A stretch of DNA of 64,000 nucleotides, taken from Plenodomus lindquistii. Taxonomy: Eukaryota > Ascomycota > Dothideomycetes > Pleosporales > Leptosphaeriaceae. This document shows, piece after piece, positions 30,011 to 45,000 of the stretch (its first letter is position 1; each line of letters opens with the position of its first letter). Below the pieces are notes generated by a model. It worked only from the letters and a program-made list of their open reading frames with translations. It searched no databases and was not told the DNA's origin. Made by a program: the position numbers and the translations under genes. The stretch is taken from contig JANUWI010000005.1 of assembly GCA_025504975.1 (NCBI GenBank), positions 1 to 64,000 on the forward strand, written 5' to 3'.

Positions 30011-33000
30011 GCCATGCTTGCTGTCATGAAAGCTGGAGCAGCAATGGTCTTTTTGGACCCTTCACACCCGCAAGCACAGCGCGACAGTATGTTGGCGCAA
30101 ACCCATGCTCGCGTCGCCTTGGTAGCCACAATGTACGAGGAGCAGTGGGACCAAAGCCTGCTTGATGTGCTACTAGTGTCACGCAGCACTCTCGAGGCAC
30201 TACCGAACAAGAAATCCGCACCTCAGACGGACGTACAACCGGAAAACGCTCTTTACACAATCTTCACTTCTGGGTCCACGGGAACACCCAAAGGCGTCGT
30301 AGTCACACACTCTTCGTTTCTCTCCGGTGTGATCCACCAAGCCAAGCACGGGGCTATGATCACTAACCGCTCGCGTGTCCTTCAAATGGCATCATACACC
30401 TTCGATGTATCCATTTTGGAGATCTTGAGTGCACTAGTTCTTGGCGCATGTGTGTGCATTCCGTCTTCGGCATCGCTGAGCAGTACGGTGGGAATTGCCG
30501 CAGCTGTGCAGAAGTACCAAGCGACATGGATGTTCCTGACTCCTTCGCTTGCTAGGGTCGTAGATCCAGCAAGCATTCCTACGCTTGAGATCCTCGTTCT
30601 GGGTGGTGAAGCTCCTTCAAAAGAAGACCTTGAGAAATGGTCAGACAGCGTGCAACTCGTGAACGGCTACGGTCCCTCAGAATGCTCCATCGCAGCCAGT
30701 TGCAGCCCTCGACTTCACAAAAATTCCGACCCAGCAAACATCGGACGTTCTATAGGTGGCGTGGCCTGGGTAACGAAGCCCGATAATCACAATGCCCTCG
30801 TTCCGGATGGTGTTGCTGGTGAGTTGCTCATCGAAGGCCCAATTCTAGCGCGTGGCTACTTGGGCGATGAAGTCAAGACTGCCGCCGCCTTCATCGAAGA
30901 CCCCGGCTTTCTGCCCGCAGGAGGAAAGAGGAGGATGTACAAGACTGGCGATCTCGTTCGTGCAAATCCCGACGGCTCTCTGACTTTCTTGGGTCGCAAG
31001 GATACTCAAGCCAAAGTCCGTGGTCAACGCATCGAACTCGGTGCCATTGAACACGTTTTATTGAGCCACGAATCAGTGAAACATGCCATTGCCCTGCTTC
31101 CAGCGTCAGGACGTTTTCAAAAACGTTTGGTAGCCATTGTGACAAAAGACAGTGGTGGGCAACTCCACCTCTCTAAAGAGCCGGGCACGCAATCCTTTAT
31201 CGCTGGACTTAAGACTCACCTGGCCGCGACTCTGCCCGCATCTATGATGCCCTCAGGATGGCTCGTGGTAGATGGTATTCCTCTACTGAGCTCAGGAAAA
31301 CTGAACCGTACTCAAGTCTCCAAGTGGGTGCTTGGAATGGATGAACGTACCTACTTGGACGCGATCGACCAGGAAGATGACGCTATAACTGGAGATATCG
31401 ATGATCAGGAGGATGGTGTAGGGTGCTACCTCTGCAAATGCGTGGCCGACATTCTGAACCTGCCTGTAGAAGTTGTCAAGACACACCGCAGCTTTTTAGG
31501 TCTGGGAGGAGACTCTATTACCGCGTTACAGGTTGTCTCTCGTTGCAAGACTCATGGTGTTCATATTGCCTTGAAAGACCTCATCAGCGCAAAGACGCTC
31601 GCTGAGGTCGCATCTTGCGCGCAGTCCTTCGCACCTGCATCAGATCAGGACCAAAGCGATCTCGAAACACCGTCCCTTTTCCGAGCGTGGAACCAGCGTC
31701 GAATGGAGTCTACGGAGAATTTTGTTATACCGACGGAGCTCGAAACGCTGATTAACGAGACACTCCCAACCGCGGGGCTGAGCGACCTGGATAACATTGA
31801 AGATGTTTATCCAACTTCTGCAATGCAGCAAGGCATTCTAATTTCTTGCAGCAAGTCTTCAAAGGCTTATCAGTCTCATGTCATTCTCAAGATTACCGCT
31901 TCTCCGCGTATCGATATCGATCGTCTATTGGACGCCTGGCGGCGGGTGGTTAGAATCCATCCTGCTCTTCGAACCACATTCGTCCAAAGCTCATCCAGCG
32001 AGCGCGTATATGACCAAGTCGTCCTCAGGAATACCCAAATGGATATAAGTCGTGTGCAACGCCATTCCGATGAGCACCGTCCCATGGCATTTACAAACGG
32101 TGCAGTCCCAATAAGATTTATCCTTGGGGATACAGAAGACCTTAGCTCCGTTTTGGTCAAAATGGAAGTCAACCACGCGTTGGTAGATGGTGTGACAATG
32201 CCTGTGATTGCCAGGGACATTTGCGCAGCCTATGGCAATGCTGAATTCTCGCGCATCGCTATGCCGTATGAACGATATGTGTCTTGGCTCTCAAAACAGA
32301 ACACCCAAGAACACCTCAACTACTGGAAAGGGTACCTGAACGGCCAGGATGCGTCGTTATTCCCACACCTAACCGATGGACATTCTGCGGCCGAAAACAA
32401 GTTGCAATCGGTCGAGCTGACTCTGGATGAGAGTACAGTTGCTCGGATCCGAACCTCGGCAGCTTCCCAGGGCTTGACCGTGGCGAATGTCTGCTTGACT
32501 GCATGGGCCTTGGTGTTACGTGCCTACACAACATCAGATCGCGTCTGCTTCGGATATGCGTCCTCCGGCCGCGACATCCCGCTCGATGGCATCGAGGGTG
32601 CTGTTGGAGCATTCGTCAATATGCTCGTCTGCAGCGTGCGTCTGGGATCGGACACTCCACTCGAGGATGTTTTGCAAACTGTGCAAACCGATCTGATCAA
32701 TAGTTTTCCTCACCAATACTGCAGCCAGGCTGAGATCCAGCAAGCTATCGGTCTACCTTCAGATCAAACCATGTTCAATACCATCGTCTCGTTTGAAGCT
32801 ATGGCGACTCCGCTAGAGGCGGACTTAGTGCTGTCCAAGGTTTCGGAGCATAACCCTACCGAGGTATGTAACACCGAATATTTCACGTCTGGGTATACTA
32901 ACCTGGTGATAGTATGCACTTGCAGTCAACATCACGCCATCGGCCAAAGTTATCACTGTCGACATGGGCTACTGGACATCCATGTACTCTGATGCCCAAG

Positions 33001-36000
33001 CCAAGAACATCGTCGAGGCCTTCAAACAGGCGCTAATCCAGCTTTCCGGTCCATCTGGTGGCAAAGTCGAGGCCGCGAATCTTTTCAGCAACCATCACCA
33101 CGACCAAATTTCCGGCTGGAACAAGAGCGAGCTCACGACTGAGAAGTCTTGTCTCCACAATCTCGTCGAGTCACAGGCTGCTTCTCAACTCGATGCACCT
33201 GCCGTTTGTGGACATGACGCATCCTTTTCGTATGCCGAACTAGATGACCTTTCGACCAGACTCGCCTTCCACCTAGCGACACAGTGTAACGTAGGGCCTG
33301 AGGTCCTTGTTCCTTTCTGCTTCGAAAAGTCAGCATGGGCAATTGTGGCGATGTTAGCAGTACTCAAGGCTGGAGGCGCCTGTGTTGCCCTGAACAAGTC
33401 GCATCCAGACGACTGGCTCAAAGCAATCGTGGAGGACTGTTCCGCTACCACTGTTCTCGCTAGCAGTGAACAAGCAGCCCGATTTGCGAGCCTTATCCCT
33501 CAAGTTGTCGAGATCTCACCCGCTTCACTATCGCAGCTTCCGCAAGTCGAGCCTTCACGCATGAACGACCTTCATCGAGCCCAACCTAGTAATGCGGGTT
33601 TCGTTGTCTTTACGAGTGGTTCAACCGGAAAGCCCAAAGGTATCGTGCTTTCTCATGCTGCGCTCTGTACCTCAGCACGCGACCACGGCACTGTCATGCG
33701 CATCACATCCTCATCGCGTGTCTTGCAGTTTGCTGCTTACACTTTCGATGTCAGTATTGGTGAGATCTTTACCACCCTGACTCGCGGCGGATGCGTGTGC
33801 GTGCCCTCTGATCACGATCGAATGAATAACTTGGCCCATGTCATGTGTGACATGAAGGTCAATTGGGCATATCTGACACCTACGGTTGCGACATTGATTC
33901 AACCCGACCAAGTCTGTCTCAAGACTCTTTGCCTTGGAGGTGAAGCCGTAAAACAAGAGAACGTCGCGACTTGGGCGGAGTACACTCACCTGATCAACAT
34001 CTACGGGCCAGCAGAAACCACCATCTGGTCCACGGCTCTCGCGGGCCTTACCGCAACGACATCCGCCGCGAATATTGGTCGTACCACTGGTACTGGTGCG
34101 GCCATGTGGATTGTCGATGCCGACAACTATAACACCCTTGCCCCTGTCGGATGTGTAGGGGAACTCATCATCGAGGGCCCTATCCTTGCACGTGGCTATC
34201 TGAACGACTCAATCCGTACAGCCGACTCATTCATTACCAACCCAGCCTGGGCCACGGGCCAGGATCGCCGCTTCTATCGCACTCGTGATCTTGCCCGGTA
34301 TAACTCCGACGGAACCATCGAGTTCATGGGCCGCAAGGACACCCAAGTGAAGCTGCACGGACAACGCATCGAGCTGAGTCAAATAGAGAGCGTTTTGAAA
34401 CCCGAGCTTCAGCAGTGGGGTGTATCTGATGCGGTTGTTGAGGTGGCTAACGCCGGCCAAGATATGGTGTTGGTCGCCTTCTTTACCACAGACAGCACCA
34501 ATCCTGACGAGTGCACGCTTCTTGAAGGACTGCCCAAGAAAGTCCAGGAGATGCTGCCTTATTCTCAGAGTAAGATCGCGGAGAAGCTGCCCCTGTATAT
34601 GGTTCCGGCTGTGTATCTTCATGTCAGCAACATGCCAACCACTGTATCGGGCAAGCTCGACCGGAGGTCGCTGAGACAAATGGTATCAGAGCTCCCATCC
34701 GTATCTGTAGCCAAGATGAGGCATTTGCATGGACCTAAGCGTGCGCCTTCTACGGAAACAGAGAAGAGCTTCGCCACGCTTTGGAGTCGTATTCTCAATG
34801 TCGAAACTGAACTCATTGGAGTGGACGACAGTTTCTTCAGACTTGGTGGAGATTCCGTGGGAGCTATGAGGCTTGTGGCCATGGCTCGTTCTGAGTTGGA
34901 AATTGTGCTCAATGTGGCCGACATATTTGCGCACCCTACCATCCAGGAAATGGCATCCAATGCGATGGTCCAGGTTGCTCAAGATACCGCGCTCGCCATT
35001 CAGCCGTTCGCGCTCCTAGGTCAGACTACAGACAGTCTTGGTGATCTTCAGCGTGAATTAGCCAGTTATTGCAGTATCGATGTCGGTCATTTACAAGATG
35101 CGTATCCGACAACCGCTCTCCAGGAAGGTCTCCTGGCATTGTCTTCGAAGCAGTCCAGCGCCTATGTCGCTCAGAACGTTTTCATTATGCCAAGCTCTCT
35201 CGACCAGGCCAAGTTCCGAGCTGCATGGGATGCCGTTGTTAAGGCTGTCGACATCCTGCGCACTCGCATTGTATACGTCGAGAGACTTGGCACACTACAA
35301 GTCGTGATCGATCAAGGCATCGAGTGGGAGGTTGCAGACTCACTACAAGCTTACCTTGAGACTGACCGTAGCCGGCCCATGCACTATGGTAGCACACTTG
35401 CTCGTTACGCTATCATCGAGCATAAATACTTTGTCTGGACTGCGCATCACGCTCTCTATGACGGCGTTTCCGTCCAAGCTATTCAAGAAAAGGTCGCAAT
35501 AGCGTACGAAGGAACGTCCACATTGGAGCGTTCTCCATTCAAATCTTTCATCAAATACATCAAGGACATCTCTGTCATCGACCAAGAAGCCTACTGGACC
35601 ACCACCCTTGATGGTGCTCAGGCACCAGTATTCCCTTCGATAACAACTCAATCGGCTGCCAATGGACGTTTGAAGCAGTCCTTTGCGTGCTCTATCTCGT
35701 TCTCCATTCAGTCTCTCAAGGCATCTGAGATTACAGTCTCGACTCTTCTCCGTGCTGCTTGGGCTATAGTCGTTGCTCGTCGATCCGAGTCCGATGAGGC
35801 TGTGTTCGGTGTAACACTAAGTGGGCGCAATGCTCCTATCGAGGGTATTGATGAGTTGATCGGGCCCATGATCACCACTGTGCCGATTCGAGTCCAACTC
35901 AGGAAATCTGGTTCGACAATTGGAGATTTCCTCCATGGTGTTCAGAGCCAGGCGACTGGCATGATCCCGTACGAGCAGATGGGTCTGCAGTCTATCAAAC

Positions 36001-39000
36001 GTCTCAGTCAGTCCGCTGAGAATGCCTGCGATTTCCGCACTCTTCTGGTCGTGCAACCACGTGAAACTCCGGAACTGGACACACTGGATTTGCAGCTTCA
36101 ATCCATAGGCTCGGACGACTTCCACAGTCATCCCATTGTCGTTGAATGCAATATTGAGGGTACCAATACCGTCGAGGTGCACGTGGACTTCGATGCAAAC
36201 ATCATTTCGGCAGGCCAATTGGAGGGAGTCATCAACCAGTTTGGCCATGTTGCGCAACAGTTGGCGGAGCGTGCTGAGGACTTCAGCACCAAGCTGCGCA
36301 TGGTCAACCTTCTCAGCGAGCGTGATTCGGACATGATCATGCAGTGGAACAGCGTCACGCCAAAATCGGTCAATGCTTGCCTTCATGAGTTGGTTGAACG
36401 TCAAGTTGCGGCAACTCCAGATGCGATGGCAATCGAGGGGCCTGATGCCAGTCTCACGTTTATGGAACTTGAGCATGCATCCACGAAACTAGCATATGAG
36501 CTTGTCGCGGTTGGTGGGATAGATCCTGGAATGTTCGTCCCGTTTTGTTTCGACAAGTCTGCCTTTGCTATTGTGGCTATGTATGCTATCATGAAAGCGG
36601 GTGGCGCTTGTGTTGCGCTCAATCCAGACCACCCGATGGACAGACTTCAAAGCATCATCCGCGAGATTTCGCCACCTCTCATGGTCGTTGGTTCGGCACA
36701 GCGCCAAAAGTTTAACGACATCTACAGTGTCTGCGTCGACAAGGAACTTTTGGACAGTCTGCCTGACCGTACGCTCAACAAGACCGCTGCAGATGTCTCT
36801 TCGCCTGATCCTGGCTTTGCTGTATTCACTTCTGGATCCACAGGCAAGCCAAAAGGAATCATTTTGAGTCATGAATCTCTATGCACCAGCATCAAGGCCC
36901 ATGGCAAGGTTCTTCGCCTCGATGTCACTTCGCGCGTCCTTCAATTCTGTGCATACACTTTTGATGTTAGCATTGCGGAAATCTTCACAACACTTGTTCA
37001 CGGTGGCTGTGTTTGCATTCCGACCGAGGCAGAAAGACTGGATGACCTGGCGGGCGCCATCAACCGTATGAACGTCAACTGGGCATACTTGACGCCCACT
37101 GTCGCTTCGCTTCTTCCGCACCCCAACCAACTGCCCTCACTCAGAACTCTTGGTTTGACTGGAGAGCCGATCACGAAGGAAAATATTATCAAGTGGGCAG
37201 AGCATGTTCGACTGGTCAACATGTACGGACCCGCTGAGACGACCATCTGGACCACAGCCGCTCTTGATCTGGAGCCTGGTAGCGTAGTCTCGAACATTGG
37301 CTATGGCTGTGGCGCACTCACCTGGATTGTTGAGGAAGAGAATCACAACCTTCTCACGCCCGTTGGATGCGTCGGCGAATTGCTCATCGAAGGACCCATT
37401 GTGGCCCGCGGCTATCTCAATGACGAAGCCCGAACAAACAATGCGTTCATCGTGAACCCTAAATGGGCCACTTCATCCGGAATCACGCGCAGATTTTATA
37501 AGACTGGGGATCTGGTGCGCTACGCATCTGATGGCTCCCTGCAGCTTATTGGGCGCAAAGACACCCAAGTCAAGCTTCGCGGTCAAAGAATCGAACTGGC
37601 TGAGGTGGAAGGCGCTCTCAGACGACATTTGAGCGCTGCTTCTGGCATCGTTGATATCGCAGTCGAGATGGTGGAGCTTGCTCAGCGATCCAACGATCGA
37701 GTCCTCGTCGCGTTCTTCGCGCGTCATGCACATGGCGAGCAAGACAATGAATTGGCAGTAATGTACGATGAGCTCAAACGCGACCTCGTTCGTGTCCAAA
37801 CTGCAGTCATGCAAGAGCTGCCACTCTACATGATTCCCAGTCTCTACATACCGCTGCACCACATGCCAATCTCGGTCTCTGCTAAGCGAGACCGTAAGCA
37901 GCTCCAAACACTTGCCCACAGCTTGAGTTCCGATGCTATCAGCGGGTATACTCTGGCAACGGAGGCTACTGAGAAACGTGCTCCATCGACGACCATGGAG
38001 CAGGTTTTGCAGTCCTTGTGGGCGACAACGCTCGGCATGCCTGCCGACACGATTGGAGCAGAGGACGACTTCTTCCGTGTCGGTGGTGACTCTATCGCTG
38101 CTATGCGACTTGCCGCTCGCGTACAAGAGAAGGGCATGGCGCTTACAGTCGCGCATATCTTCAAGAATCAGCGACTTTGCGACATGGCTCGCGCGGTGAC
38201 GGCAGCCACGAAGGCCCAGGTGGTCGAACCCTTCTCACTGGTTCGTCAGAGCATGGGCGTCGACAGCGTTCTCGAAGAAGCGGCCACCATGTGCCAGATA
38301 GAGAGGGAGACGATCGAGGATATCTATCCTTGTACTCCCCTGCAAGAGGGCCTCATGGCTTTGTCTGCCAGACAGTCTGGATCTTACGTCGCTCAAAACA
38401 CTTTCTGCTTGTCTGATATCGACCATCTTGACCTGGCCCGATTCCGGAATGCCTGGGAAACTACCGTCAAAATCACTGAAATCATGCGCACCCGAATCGT
38501 TTACTCACAGACCCTAGGCGCCTTACAGGTAGTACTCAAGCAGCCCATTGCTTGGGAGGAGTCATCCTCACTCCGAGAGTACCTTTCAGAGGCCGCAAAT
38601 ACAAGCCAATCTTACGCAGGCCCACTGGCACGCTTTGGAATTGTCAAGGATGGTGCAAAGCTATACTTCGTCTGGACAGCGCACCACGCTCTGTATGATG
38701 GCTTCAGTCTACCCCTCATACTTGGAAAATTCCAGCGGGCATACGAAGGCTCTGATCTCACATCTCCGACGTCGTTCAATCGTTTCATTGGCTATCTGCA
38801 GAACCTCGAACCCATGTCTTGGAAAGACTACTGGAACACTCAGCTCAAAGATGCCAGTCAATTCAGTTTCCCGGGCAAGCTTTCAGGTGGAGTTCAAGAC
38901 CTCTCCAGGGTGAAACAGTCCATCCAGATTACTGGTGAAAAGTCTAATTTCACTATTCCCACGATCCTACGTGCGGCCTGGGCGTTGATTCTTTCGCAGT

Positions 39001-42000
39001 ACTCCGAAAGCGACGACGTGGTGTTTGGGGCGACGGTGAGTGGTCGCAACGCTCCTGTCGATGGCATCGATCAGATCGTTGGTCCAACAATTGCAACGGT
39101 TCCTATTCGAGCCCATCTCGATCGCCAGAATAGTGTCGAGGACCTTCTCAGCGCCATACAGGATCAAGCAACAGACATGATCCCATTCGAGCACGTCGGC
39201 TTGCAAAACATTCGTCAGCTCGGGCGCCACGCTCAAGCTGCTTGCGATTTCCAAAACCTGTTGATCATTCAGCCGCGCGTTGCCGATGCGGCAGACGACG
39301 CGTCTCTTCTCAAAATTGCAACCACCGGAAACGATGTTGTTCACCCTTACCCACTTGCAGTAGAGTGCAGCATCGATGAGACCACTATCGATCTTGTAAT
39401 TGACTATGAAACAAGTGTATTGTCCGCCTTCCAACTCCAGAGGATGATCTACCAGTTCGAGCATGTCATCAATCTGCTTCGCACTGCTCCTTTGGAGACC
39501 CGCTTGAGTAGTCTAGATCTTCTCTGTCAGAGCGACAAGCAGCAGATCTTGGACTGGAACTCCACTGATCCAGCGGCTGAGGAGGCTTGTGTGCATCATT
39601 GCGTGGAAGAGATGGTCCGCGCAGCACCTGAGGCGCAGGCAGTTGATGCCTGGGATGGTCAAATGACGTACCGCGAACTTGATGTTGCGGCAGAACGCCT
39701 CGCCCACCACCTGGTAGCTCAGGGAGTGGGTCCCGAAGTCATGGTAGCCATGTGCTTTGACAAATCCATATGGAATGTCGTATCCATGTTGGCCGTCCTG
39801 AAGGCTGGAGGCGTTTGCGTCGCTCTCAACCCCGAGCACCCTATGCGCAGGCACCGATATATCCTTGATGATGTCCAGGCTAAGGTCCTGGTTGTTGCAA
39901 CAAAGCACCAGTCGCTGTTCGAAGGCGAAGTGGACAACATCATTGCTGTTGATACTAAGTTTATCGAGTCGCTCTCCGAACATCATGGACGTGTCTTGCC
40001 CACAGTCCAGACTGACAATGCTTCTTTCGTGGTATTTACCAGTGGCTCGACGGGCAAGCCTAAAGAAATCGTCCTCACTCACCAAGCTATGAGTACATGT
40101 ACTCGCGAATTGAGTGCAGCCATGCGAATCGACGCTTCCTCCCGTGTTCTTCAGTTCGCGGCGCATACTTTCGACGTCTCAATCGGCGAGATCTTCATTA
40201 CTTTGATGGTTGGAGGCTGCGTGTGTGTTCCGTCCGACACCCAGAGAGCCGAGCCTGGCCTGGCCATCAGCACTTACAACGTCAATTGGTGCTACCTGAC
40301 GTCAACTGTAGCGTCACTTTTCAAGCCAGCGGATACCCCTAATCTCAAAACCCTGGCATTGGGTGGTGAGGCTGTCAAGCAAGAGTTGATTCACGAATGG
40401 GCGGATCACGTATCCCTTGTTAACGTCTACGGGCCAGCTGAAGCAACCATTTGGTGCACTGCCCAGTCGAACGTCTCCACATCAACATCCGCTGCCAATA
40501 TTGGCAAAGGTCTTGCGACCCTCACATGGATTGCCGATGTGCACAATCACAACCTACTCGCACCAATCGGTATTGTAGGAGAGCTGCTCATTGAGGGACC
40601 TTTGCTCGCAAGACATTATCTCAACGAGCCCGAGAAGACAGCAGCGGCCTTTGTGGAAAACCCCGCGTTCCTCAAGGATAGCATGACTCCTCGACGTCTC
40701 TACAAGACCGGTGACCTCGCCCGGTACAACGCCGACGGCTCACTTGACATCATGGGCCGTAAGGACACGCAAGTGAAATTGTTTGGGCAGCGCATTGAGT
40801 TGGGCGAAATTGAACACCACCTCAAGCCGCATCTCGAGCCTTTAGGTCTGAGCCAGCTCGCGGTCGAGATGGTTAAGCCGCAATTTTCGGGTCAGGCACT
40901 CCTCGCAGCCTTCATGTCCGGTCCATCCCAAGAGCACGAAGCCGAGCAAGTTGCAGCTCAGCCCATATCCAAGATTATGCGCGAGACCTTGCTATCAGCC
41001 GACCGCGCACTCGCTACCGTGCTTCCTCTGTACATGATCCCGTCCTTGTTCATCCCGCTCAACTACATGCCCCAAACGACCTCTGGTAAGACGGACCGTA
41101 AGCGCCTGCGACAATTGGCGGGCAAAGACCTCTCTGCAAACGACATCTCCGGCTTTGGATTATCGAGCAACAACATCGTACCCGTCTCTGGCGACGTACA
41201 GGTCAGGCTACGCGACCTCTGGGTTGAGGTCTTGGGTGTTTCCTCTGCGTCCATCGGCGCAAACAGCAACTTCATGCGCCTCGGTGGAGATTCAATTGGA
41301 GCTATGAAACTCGTCGCAGTATCCCGTGGCAAGGGTCTTGCGGTCAGCATCGGCGACATTTTCCGCTACCCTGTTCTCCAAGATCTAGCTGCGGCGACCA
41401 CTGCTACAGACTTGAGGGACGAAATAGACGTCGTGGAGCGATTCTCTATGATCAAGGATACCGGAAACCTTCAACAACACATCCAGCAAGCCGCATCGCA
41501 GTGCCGTGTCGATAGCTCTGCCGTACAGGATTTGTACCCGGCTACTTCGCTACAAGAGGGCCTTCTGGCCCTCTCTGTCAAGGCCCCTGGAGCGTATATG
41601 GCACAGCACTGTTTCGAACTATCGCAGTACGTCGATCTTGATCGCTTCAAAAGCGCATGGAACTGGGCGGTGTCGAGCATGGATATTCTGCGAACTCGTG
41701 TCATCTATTCTTCGCAGCTTGGCTCGCTCCAGGTAGTTCTCGATAGCGGTATCGAGTGGCACGACTCTCTCTCAATGGCCGCCTGCCTTCGCGATGCTCG
41801 GGAGATGTTGGTCGAATACGGCTCTTCCTTGACCCGCTATACACTCATACAAGAAGGCGACAGGTTTTTCTTTGTATGGAGTCTTCACCATGCTCTGTTC
41901 GACGGTGGAAGCATGGCACTCATGATGGAGAAGGTGACAGAAGCCTATGACAACCTTCCATCGACCCCTCAAAGTGAACCGTTCAACACTTTTGTCAAGT

Positions 42001-45000
42001 ATCTTGTAGACGCTGACCCCACCGCTGCGGAGACGTTCTGGAGGTCTGAGCTTGACGACGCGAATCCTCCAAGTTTCCCACCTGTGACGACTTTCACAGA
42101 GCAAAACCGCAAATGCTTGAACCAGGAGATTAAGCTGTCGAGCAACGCCACAGAACTTTCCTACACCCTTCCGACCCTGATCAAGGCGGCTTGGGCCATG
42201 CTCCTGGCTCGATACTCAGAAACCGACGACGTGGTCTTTGGACTCACGCTGTCGGGCAGAAATGCACCTGTAAGAGATATCACCACTATAGTTGGACCTA
42301 CAATCACTACTGCGCCGCTGAGAGTCACGATCCCGACAACCGCCAGCGTCTCGGAGTTTCTTGACGCAGTTCAGGCTCAAGCAACTGATATGATCCCCTA
42401 CGAACATACCGGTCTGCAGAAGATTCAACGTTTCGCCCCGCATTTTAGCGCAATCTGTGACCTTCGCAGCCTCTTGGTTGTACAACCACGGATGGAAGAC
42501 GATAACGACCAGAAGAGCCTGATCATGAAGCCGGTCGATCATGCACAGGTCAACTTCCACACCTACCCTCTCGTTGCCGAATGCAATGTCAATCGCTCTG
42601 GCATTAATGTCGAGTTCCAGTACGATGCAAACTCCATTGCGAGTGCTCAGATGGAAAACTTCTCTACTCAGTTTGTGCAGTTCGTGCGCGAGCTCATAGA
42701 TGCTGCCTTTTCTAAGCCGCAGATGAAGGTTTCCGACATCGACATGGTCAGCCTTCTTGAGAAGCAGAAGATTCTAGCTTGGAACTCTGATGAGCCTGCC
42801 TTGGTCGAGCGCTGCGCCCACGAAATCATTCGGGAGCAAGCAATTAGGCGTCCCGATGCTCTTGCTGTAGACGCTTGGGACGCGGCTTTCACATTCGCCG
42901 AACTAGACCAACTCTCAGAACAACTTTCAATCCATCTCTCGTCTCTTGGGGTTGGCCCAGAAGTTCTAGTTCCATTTTGCATGGATAAATCCGCCTGGGT
43001 CACTGTCGCAACGCTAGCGACTCTCAAGGCCGGAGGAGCATGTGTCGCGCTCAATCCAGCCCACCCAATCGATCGCCTGCAAGTTATCCTCCGCGAGACG
43101 GCGGCGCAGATTGTTCTCGTTGGACCTGAATACAGCGATATGTTCAAGGGAACATGCCAGTCGGTGGTCATTGACGGAACACTTTTTGAGAAGCTGCAGG
43201 CTTCTGCTGACTACAACACCCCCAAACGCACCCCAGTACAACCAGACAATGCCAGCTTCGTCGTCTTTACTTCGGGCAGTACTGGTGTTCCGAAAGGCAT
43301 CGTTCTCGAGCACAAGGCTCTTTGTTCTTCTGCCAAGGCACATGGTGCAGCTATGCGTCTCCAGGAATCATCTCGAGTTCTCCAGTTTGCAGCTCACACT
43401 TTTGACGTCAGCATTGGAGAAATATTCTCTACTCTAATGCACGGCGGTTGCGTCTGCGTACCCTCTGAGAAAGATCGAATGGAGAACCTAGTCGGCTTCA
43501 TCAACAAGTTTCGCATCAACAGCTGCTACCTTACTCCAACGGTCGCCAACCTTATGTACCCTCAGGATGTGCCTACAATCGAAACGCTCTCCTTGGGGGG
43601 TGAGGCGCTTAGACCGGAGCACGTCGCGAGGTGGGCTGACCACGTTTACCTCAATAACCTGTATGGCCCTGCCGAGACGACTATCTGGTCCACTGGGCTT
43701 ACTGCCGTCGCAGCAAGCACCTCTGCGAGCAATATTGGCGTCGGCATTGGCGGAAAGATGTGGATTACTGAACCCCAAAACCCTGACCGTCTGTGCGCTA
43801 TAGGATCTGTCGGTGAGCTTCTCATCGAAGGGCCCATTTTGGCCAGAGGATACCTCAACGAACCAGAAAAGACTGCAGCGGCCTTCATCTATGATCCTCT
43901 CTGGACCTGCAACGAAGGTTCCGGCAGCACACGCCGCTTCTATAGAACTGGAGATCTTGTTTACCACAACCCCGATGGTACCCTAGAGTTCGTCGGCCGT
44001 CGCGACAATCAAGTCAAGATCCGTGGACAGCGAGTCGAACTGGGTGAAGTTGAGTCCCACGTTTCTGTTCATCCAAGTGTGCAGCACGCAGCCGTCGTTA
44101 TGCCACAGTCAGGATACTTCGAGGGTCTTCTTGTTGCGGTCATATCGACTTGCCCGACACACAACAGAGCTGTGGATCTGCAACTGCTCAACTCGGAGGA
44201 GCGCGAAGCTGCAGCGTCCTGGATTCAGGAACTATGCAGCAACGTCAGGGACCGTCTCCCCAGCTACATGGTGCCTGGGATTTGGATTACCGTCGAGAAG
44301 CTTCCCCAGAACGCGTCCGGAAAGCTAGACAAGAAGGCTGTCAAAATCTGGGCCGAGCGACTCGATGAGGATATGTACAAGCAAATCACCGCGGAGGCAG
44401 TCGAAGAAGACGCAGTCGTGGCAGTTGCCAACAACGAAAGGGAGTCACGTATCCAGCAGCTCTGGGCTAAAGTTCTCAACGTGCCTCTACACCTGGTGGC
44501 TACAAACCAGCCTTTTGTTGTTTTGGGCGGAGATTCCATCACCGCGATGCAACTCGTCAGCTTGTTCCGCTCGGAGAACATCGGCAAAATAACCGTAAAG
44601 GATATACTTCAATGCGCAAATATCCCACAGCTGGCTGCCATGACGGAGCCAATCAAGAAATCTAAAGTTTCTGCCGTTGAGGAGACGGATAAGCCTTTCG
44701 ACCTTACACCCGTCCAGCAACTATACTTCTCCATCGCTCCGGGAGCTAATACCATGTTCCACCAGAGCCTCACTCTTCGGATCACGCGACCTACCGATGA
44801 GCAGCAAATACTGGCTGCGGTCAACGAGATGGTTCACCATCATTCCATGCTTCGCAGTCGATTCGTCAGATCAGCCGCTGGCAAATGGATGCAGTTTGTC
44901 AGCCCTGATGTCGCTGGTTCATACAACTTCGAATCCTATGAAGTCGCGGACATCTCTGAGACCATGGAGCTCATGACTGCCATGCAGGAAAGGCTCAATG

